Assembly (NCBI GenBank): GCA_043228905.1
Contig: JBHGNT010000011.1
Location: 11,222,001 to 11,286,000 of the forward strand
Reading direction: 5' to 3'
Source: Azolla caroliniana
Lineage: Eukaryota; Polypodiophyta
DNA length: 64,000 nucleotides
A program made the translations under genes and the position numbers. The notes under the pieces are model-generated. The model made no database searches and had not been told where the DNA came from. It saw nothing but the letters and a program-made list of their open reading frames with translations. The first letter of the stretch is position 1; each line of letters begins with the position of its first letter. Of this stretch, positions 59,986-64,000 are shown one piece after another.

Positions 59986-60430
59986 AAGTAAATATGCGAA
60001 AGCTAAGACAACCGGCTCAACCGGATAGCAACAAAATACAGACACAGGTTTAATGGAAACCTTACACGGGAGAGACAGAGAGAGCATAACACAACTCTAT
60101 TTCAAAATAATAATTCTCTGTACTACTCTGTACATACAATGTGCTCAATGAGCACTTTTATACAAGTCCTTACATGGACTGACATAATTATTGACATGTA
60201 CTTCAATGCTCATACGAGCGACTGACACTGACTCCCGAAAATATGCCTACGTACTAGGCTAGATCCGTAGGCCTCTAACGGCCTACCGGTTACAATCCGG
60301 TTCGTCTCTCCGATCCGGCTCTTGGTTCTAGATACCGATCCAGACACCGATCCGGTTCTTTGTTCCGAACTCCGATCCGGCTCTGGCTTATTCAGCCAAT
60401 CTGGATCCGGTTGAGCTTGTCTGCTCAACA
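59986..60430 (-). repeat. 3' LTR of copia element
   Basis: On the element strand it starts TGTTGAGCAGACAAGC right after a CTTGACAGGGAC purine-rich stretch. It has many GATCCGG words and a TATA box (GTATAAAAGTGC) at about 60,155-60,166. The far end is uncertain (about 59,986-60,040). Confidence 0.6.
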
Positions 60431-61111
60431 GTCCCTGTCAAGCTCAACTTGAGATTGGATCGTAGTGTCAGTGTTAGTGGTAGCCGATCCTCTCCTCAGG
60501 CTCTTCATGGCATCCTCCTGCCTTGCTTGCGCTCCTCGAACCGTCCGGTTTCGCTTTCCACAACCCGTCCAGTCCCGCGCATGTTGACCTTCTCGGTCGG
60601 CTTGTTTGCTCATAAGGCCCATCTCAGCTCCTTTGTTGTTGTGACTTCATCGCTTCTCGACCCGTCGGTTCCTCCGTGTCAGTGTCGACTTCAACTGCCT
60701 TCTTGTCCATTTGGCTTTTAGTTGATCTGGCTCCTCCGAATCAAGCACTGCTTCCGAATCGGGTGACTCCGACTCATTCCAGCACTTCTCTGAATTGGTT
60801 GTCTCCAATTCTTCCTCAATCTCCAGACCCTTCATGACATCGGCCCATGTCCGTGTCTCAGTCTTTTCGGCTTTGCCTCCCCCTTTTTCGGTTGGCCCCA
60901 ACTTGGGTTCTTCGTTTCGGTGGCTCCCCCTATGTACGGTCTCAACTTCTTCAGCCGTCCCATGCACTCCGACTTCTTCAGTTGGGCCGAAGTCGAGATG
61001 GGTTTCTAACTTGGCTTTACGATCGTCTTTCTCATTCCTCCTTTCACTCCTCCCCCTCAAGTTCCGCATATCGAGGTACTGCGCACCCAATGCACCGGAA
61101 AATTGCCACAA
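60425..61111 (-). pseudogene. charged ORF downstream of copia pol
   Basis: Minus-strand frame from 61,111 with one stop at about 60,647, continuing in the same frame to 60,425. It is rich in Glu, Lys, Arg and Thr (TWADVMKGLEIEEELETT, ESPDSEAVLDSEEPD). Most copia elements end soon after RNase H, so this about 220-codon frame is extra. It could be leftover polyprotein, an accessory frame or captured sequence. No domain recognised. Confidence 0.4.
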
Positions 61112-61139
61112 CTTTAGTGCACCTCGGTGTGCTTAGTCC

Positions 61140-62480
61140 GAACGTGAAAGATGGGGTTCTTTGCCAACTTGATGCTGCTGAGGTTGTCGTAATAGATCAT
61201 CATCGGATCTAACACCTCCACTCCTAGATCCTTCAGAAGTTTCTTGAGCCATATGGCTTCGCATGTCGCGACAACCGCTCCTCGATACTCGGCCTCGGTG
61301 CTTGACAGTGCTACTATCGGCTGTTTCTTAATGCTCTAGGTGACTGCGGCGCTTCCAAGTGAGAACACATATCTGGATGTGAACCTAGGATCGCCGACAT
61401 TTCTGGCCCAATCGGCATCTGTGTAGCCGACAAGCTGTCCGGCTACACCGGTCCGATACAACAACCCCCTATCCTTAGTGCTGCTTACGTACCTCAATAT
61501 TCGGTGTGTGCACTAAAGGTGTTCCATGATTGGATGCGTCATGAATTGACTAATCAATCCAACCAGATAACTGAGGTCCGACCGGGTGATGGTCAAATAT
61601 ATAAGGCCTCCGACGATCTGTTGGAACCGTTTCGGGTCGCATGCCGTTCTAGAGCTGGGGCGAAGCTTCACATTCCGGTCCAGAGGGGTCGAGATGGATT
61701 TGCATTCTGTCATGCCGAATTTGAAGAGCATACTCAACACATAATGCTGCTGTCTAATCAGTATGCCTTCGGGGTTGCAGATCACTTCGATCCCAAGGAA
61801 GTAATGAAGGTCACCGAGATCCTTCATATCAAACGATGCTATAAGTTGGGATTTGACGCAACCGATTTCGTCCAAGTCGGCGCCGGTGATGACTAAATCA
61901 ACATAAAGTAAAATACTAACCGGCCTATTCCAACCTTGCCGAATGAAGAGAGAAGAGTTCGATTTCGATGGAGCAAACCCCATCCGACGCAGTCTCTGCG
62001 TGATGTTCGCGTTCCAGGCACGTGGGGCTTGCTTGAGTCCGTAGAGGGACTTCTTCAATTGGCACACAACCAATGTGTTCACTTCGGACTGAAATCCGGG
62101 GGGCCGAACCATATACACATGTGCCTCAAGATCACCTTGCAGGAACACATTTTTCACATCCATCTGATGTAGATGCCACCCCTTCGCCACTGCCACCGCA
62201 AGCAAGACATAGATGGTCATCATCTTCACGACGGACGCGAACATCTCATCATAATCAATGCATGTTGCTGCGCGTAGCCCTTGGCCACTAATTGGGCCTT
62301 GTATTGGTTGATGGAGCCGTCAGTGTTGTATTTGACCTTGTATACCCACCAACAACCGATCGACTACACTCCTTCGGTACGTCCACTAAGTCCTGCCTCT
62401 CATTTTCCGTGAGTGCATGCATCTCTTCCTCCATAGCAGCACACCAATTTGCGTCCTTTGCCGCTTCTGCTTAGTTCTCT
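61140..62480 (-). pseudogene. copia reverse transcriptase and RNase H, broken
   Basis: RT: entry block WCAAMEEEMHALTEN, then HLHQMDVKNVFLQGDL, CQLKKSLYGLKQAPRAW and DLGDLHYFLGIEV. The catalytic YVDD reads YVDLVITG (about 61,895): one Asp codon is missing in frame. After a frameshift RNase H follows: GYTDADWARNVGDP, a TAG at 61,338-61,336, LSSTEAEYRGAVVATCEA and IYYDNLSSIKLAKNPIF. It ends with a stop after HTEVH. Inactive. Confidence 0.88.
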
Positions 62481-62750
62481 GGCTGACGCACTATTGCCAC
62501 CTTCACCATGTACGCATAATGATGCGCCATATACTAATTGTACCCATAGCTCTTCTTGGGGTTTTGCTGGTGGGTGGATCAACACAATTCTTGATTCGCC
62601 GATTTTGCGGCCCTCTTGGCCAACACAAACTTCTCTTTCGTAGGTCCATCTCTGTTTTATCCGGAGTTGAATTCGCTGAGGTCCGACTCATCTATGCCAA
62701 CATCGTACTCCGACATCTTCTTCTTCCTCTTTTCTTTGCCCGTGAACCGT

Positions 62751-63514
62751 TGTCGTAGTGTAGGTTGCACACTATGTGGAAATTATATTTTTGTTCCTCC
62801 GGATAGAGAATGGAGTGCTCGGTGAGAACCGGAAGAAAATGGCATACTGGCAAGGAAGAGCCGGATAAAGAGACATAAATGTAAAAAAAAAAAGGGAAAT
62901 ACTCACTACTGCTCAAGGCGTGATTCGAACTCTGCACCTCCACGTTGACAAACCCCAACCTTACCATTACATTAACTTATCTTAAGTGTTTTAAATATAG
63001 ATTTAATACGTATAAGACCTTTATTTATGCATACCTTTATTAAAAGGTAAATCGTGTATTTTTTAATATATGAAAAAGAAAAAACACGAGACACTAAAAA
63101 TAACTCATGCACATCTAGCGTGCATGAGCCCTATACTTAGGAAATAAAAAAGCATCACATGCACATTTAGTGGACATGAACACTTTTTGTAAAAAAAAAA
63201 ACATGAAGCCATGCTTAGCTCTTCTTTCCTTATATAAGGAGGAGAGAAATATGTAAAGGGTTGTTGATTATTTGGATTAAGTATTAATTAATACAAAAAT
63301 TATTCGTGGGATTCACGATTTATACATCTACTTCTCTCTTAACACCCTAAGTACCAATTAATATAGTATACTCGTGTGATTCACGAGTTTCTTATCTTTC
63401 TCTTTGCTATTTACTCATAATTAATCTCTATCTCACGAACTTCTTTCTCCTAGTCCAAGACCTCTGTGGTTCCCACCCGACTCACGCAACGATCCGGAGC
63501 CGAAAGGCACGACA
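62751..63514 (+). repeat. 5' LTR of second gag-only element
   Basis: 764-bp LTR in plus orientation, TGTCGTAGTG to GGCACGACA, clearly the same family as 35,407-38,853 (the last about 50 bp nearly identical, the rest diverged). It is preceded by CCGT at 62,747-62,750. The antisense tRNA-like unit is conserved: B box on the minus strand at 62,918-62,932 (GAGTTCGAATCACGC) and A box at 62,961-62,976. The CATGCACA / TGCATGAG-type hairpin words recur at about 63,107-63,127. Confidence 0.85.
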
Positions 63515-63518
63515 CAGT

Positions 63519-63536
63519 TGGTGAACCCGACGTGAA
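63519..63536 (+). promoter_or_regulatory. primer-binding site matching tRNA-Trp
   Basis: TGGTGAACCCGACGTGAA, four bases after the LTR. Identical to the site of the 35,407-38,853 element. Confidence 0.8.
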
Positions 63537-63552
63537 GACGGGTGGCAAGGAG

Positions 63553-64000
63553 ATGGAGGCTCAACAAGCTAACAATATGATGGCGATGTTCGAACGGATG
63601 CTTCAAGAACAACGCACGATGTCAGAGATTTCGGCATCAGTAGAGCGGCTCGTGCAACGCAACGAGCAATTTAATGGTAAGGATGTGTCGCGATATTTGC
63701 AGAACTACAAGGCGGAGATGCTCCGGTGCCGGGCTTCGGAAGGACTGCAAGTGACATCCTTTAACCGGGTGGCGACCGACGGGCTTCAAGGGAGTATCCA
63801 CGGGTTGGAACAACAAAATCCGACGTGGGAAGCATTCGAAGAGGCGTTAAAGACCACGTTTGCCATCGAGGACTCCTCCAAGGCAACGCGGAGGGGATTC
63901 GAGGATTGGGTGGAAACGTCAGGTAAGGGGCTGAAGGTCCTCGAAGTGTTTTCGACATTCGAAAGTCGGTTCGGGAGGTTGTCCGCGAGAGATCAAACTA
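63553..64000 (+). CDS. gag-like protein of LTR retrotransposon, partial
   Basis: Open from ATG 63,553 to the window end without a stop (149 codons). It parallels the gag at 38,054-36,549 throughout: FERMLQEQRTMSEISASVER, QFNGKDVSRYLQNYKAEML, GLQVTSFNRVATDGLQ and TWEAFEEALKTTFAIED. Many positions differ but the frame is kept, so both were under selection as proteins or diverged as active lineages. The C-terminal part lies beyond the window. Confidence 0.85.
   Translation, partial: MEAQQANNMMAMFERMLQEQRTMSEISASVERLVQRNEQFNGKDVSRYLQNYKAEMLRCRASEGLQVTSFNRVATDGLQGSIHGLEQQNPTWEAFEEALKTTFAIEDSSKATRRGFEDWVETSGKGLKVLEVFSTFESRFGRLSARDQT

Larger units (their letters stand above)
59986..62750 (-). mobile_element. 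Ty1/copia element, 5'-truncated
   Basis: Minus-strand copia. RT and RNase H (62,480-61,140), a charged downstream ORF, and a 3' LTR ending on the plus strand at CTGCTCAACA (60,430). Its integrase and upstream parts are cut off at 62,751, where the second gag-only element begins. The outer LTR end is not sharply seen. Confidence 0.8.

Noticed and set aside
1-64000. CRISPR array, operon, Shine-Dalgarno sites or phage genes
   Set aside because: The window is eukaryotic: spliced genes and plant retroelements. The direct repeats are tandem duplications or LTRs, without regular spacers.

Overview
This is plant nuclear DNA, from an angiosperm with a repeat-rich genome. It is AT-rich, its genes have many exons with GT-AG introns, and retroelements lie nested inside introns and inside one another. 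The genes are typical land-plant families: an ATH-type ABCA transporter, a LIFEGUARD/BI-1 protein, a fasciclin-like arabinogalactan protein, and an FYRN/FYRC protein with a WD40-like C-terminus. I cannot name the species. All calls come from reading the sequence by eye; no search was run.

Layout. (1) 1-6,700: a pile of L1-type LINE copies, all on the minus strand. The best copy (2,883-6,533) has recognisable ORF1, endonuclease and reverse transcriptase. (2) 6,717-21,763: a minus-strand ABCA transporter gene. Six exons can be spliced by eye; more should lie beyond the left edge. Its introns hold further LINE copies and one solo LTR. (3) 21,764-26,333: gene-poor, with a decayed LINE zf-RVT piece. 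(4) 26,334-28,641: a complete four-exon minus-strand LIFEGUARD gene. (5) About 29,285-35,070: a hAT-type DNA transposon whose transposase gene is split by a solo LTR. (6) 35,407-38,853: a young LTR retrotransposon encoding only a gag-like protein, with 760-bp LTRs that differ at one base in my reading. (7) 38,854-46,440: a decayed Ty3/gypsy pol (minus strand). It is interrupted by a 3.17-kb element with about 160-bp inverted repeats carrying a broken FLA gene, itself interrupted by a 707-bp solo LTR. (8) 46,440-47,800: an LTR-like stretch, then a microsatellite-rich stretch. (9) 48,691-56,109: a plus-strand FYRN-FYRC-WD40 gene; 12 exons splice in frame to 1,229 residues, N-terminus not found. 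(10) 56,110-59,700: gene-poor. (11) About 59,990-62,750: a truncated Ty1/copia element (minus). (12) 62,751-64,000: the start of a second, plus-strand member of the gag-only LTR family, running off the window.

The least ordinary material is the gag-only LTR family and the FLA-carrying inverted-repeat element. The LTR family has a primer site matching tRNA-Trp, a tRNA-like A/B-box unit antisense next to its TATA box, and insertions next to ACGG/CCGT. The FLA element sits four layers deep in nested transposition, and the layers can be put in order.
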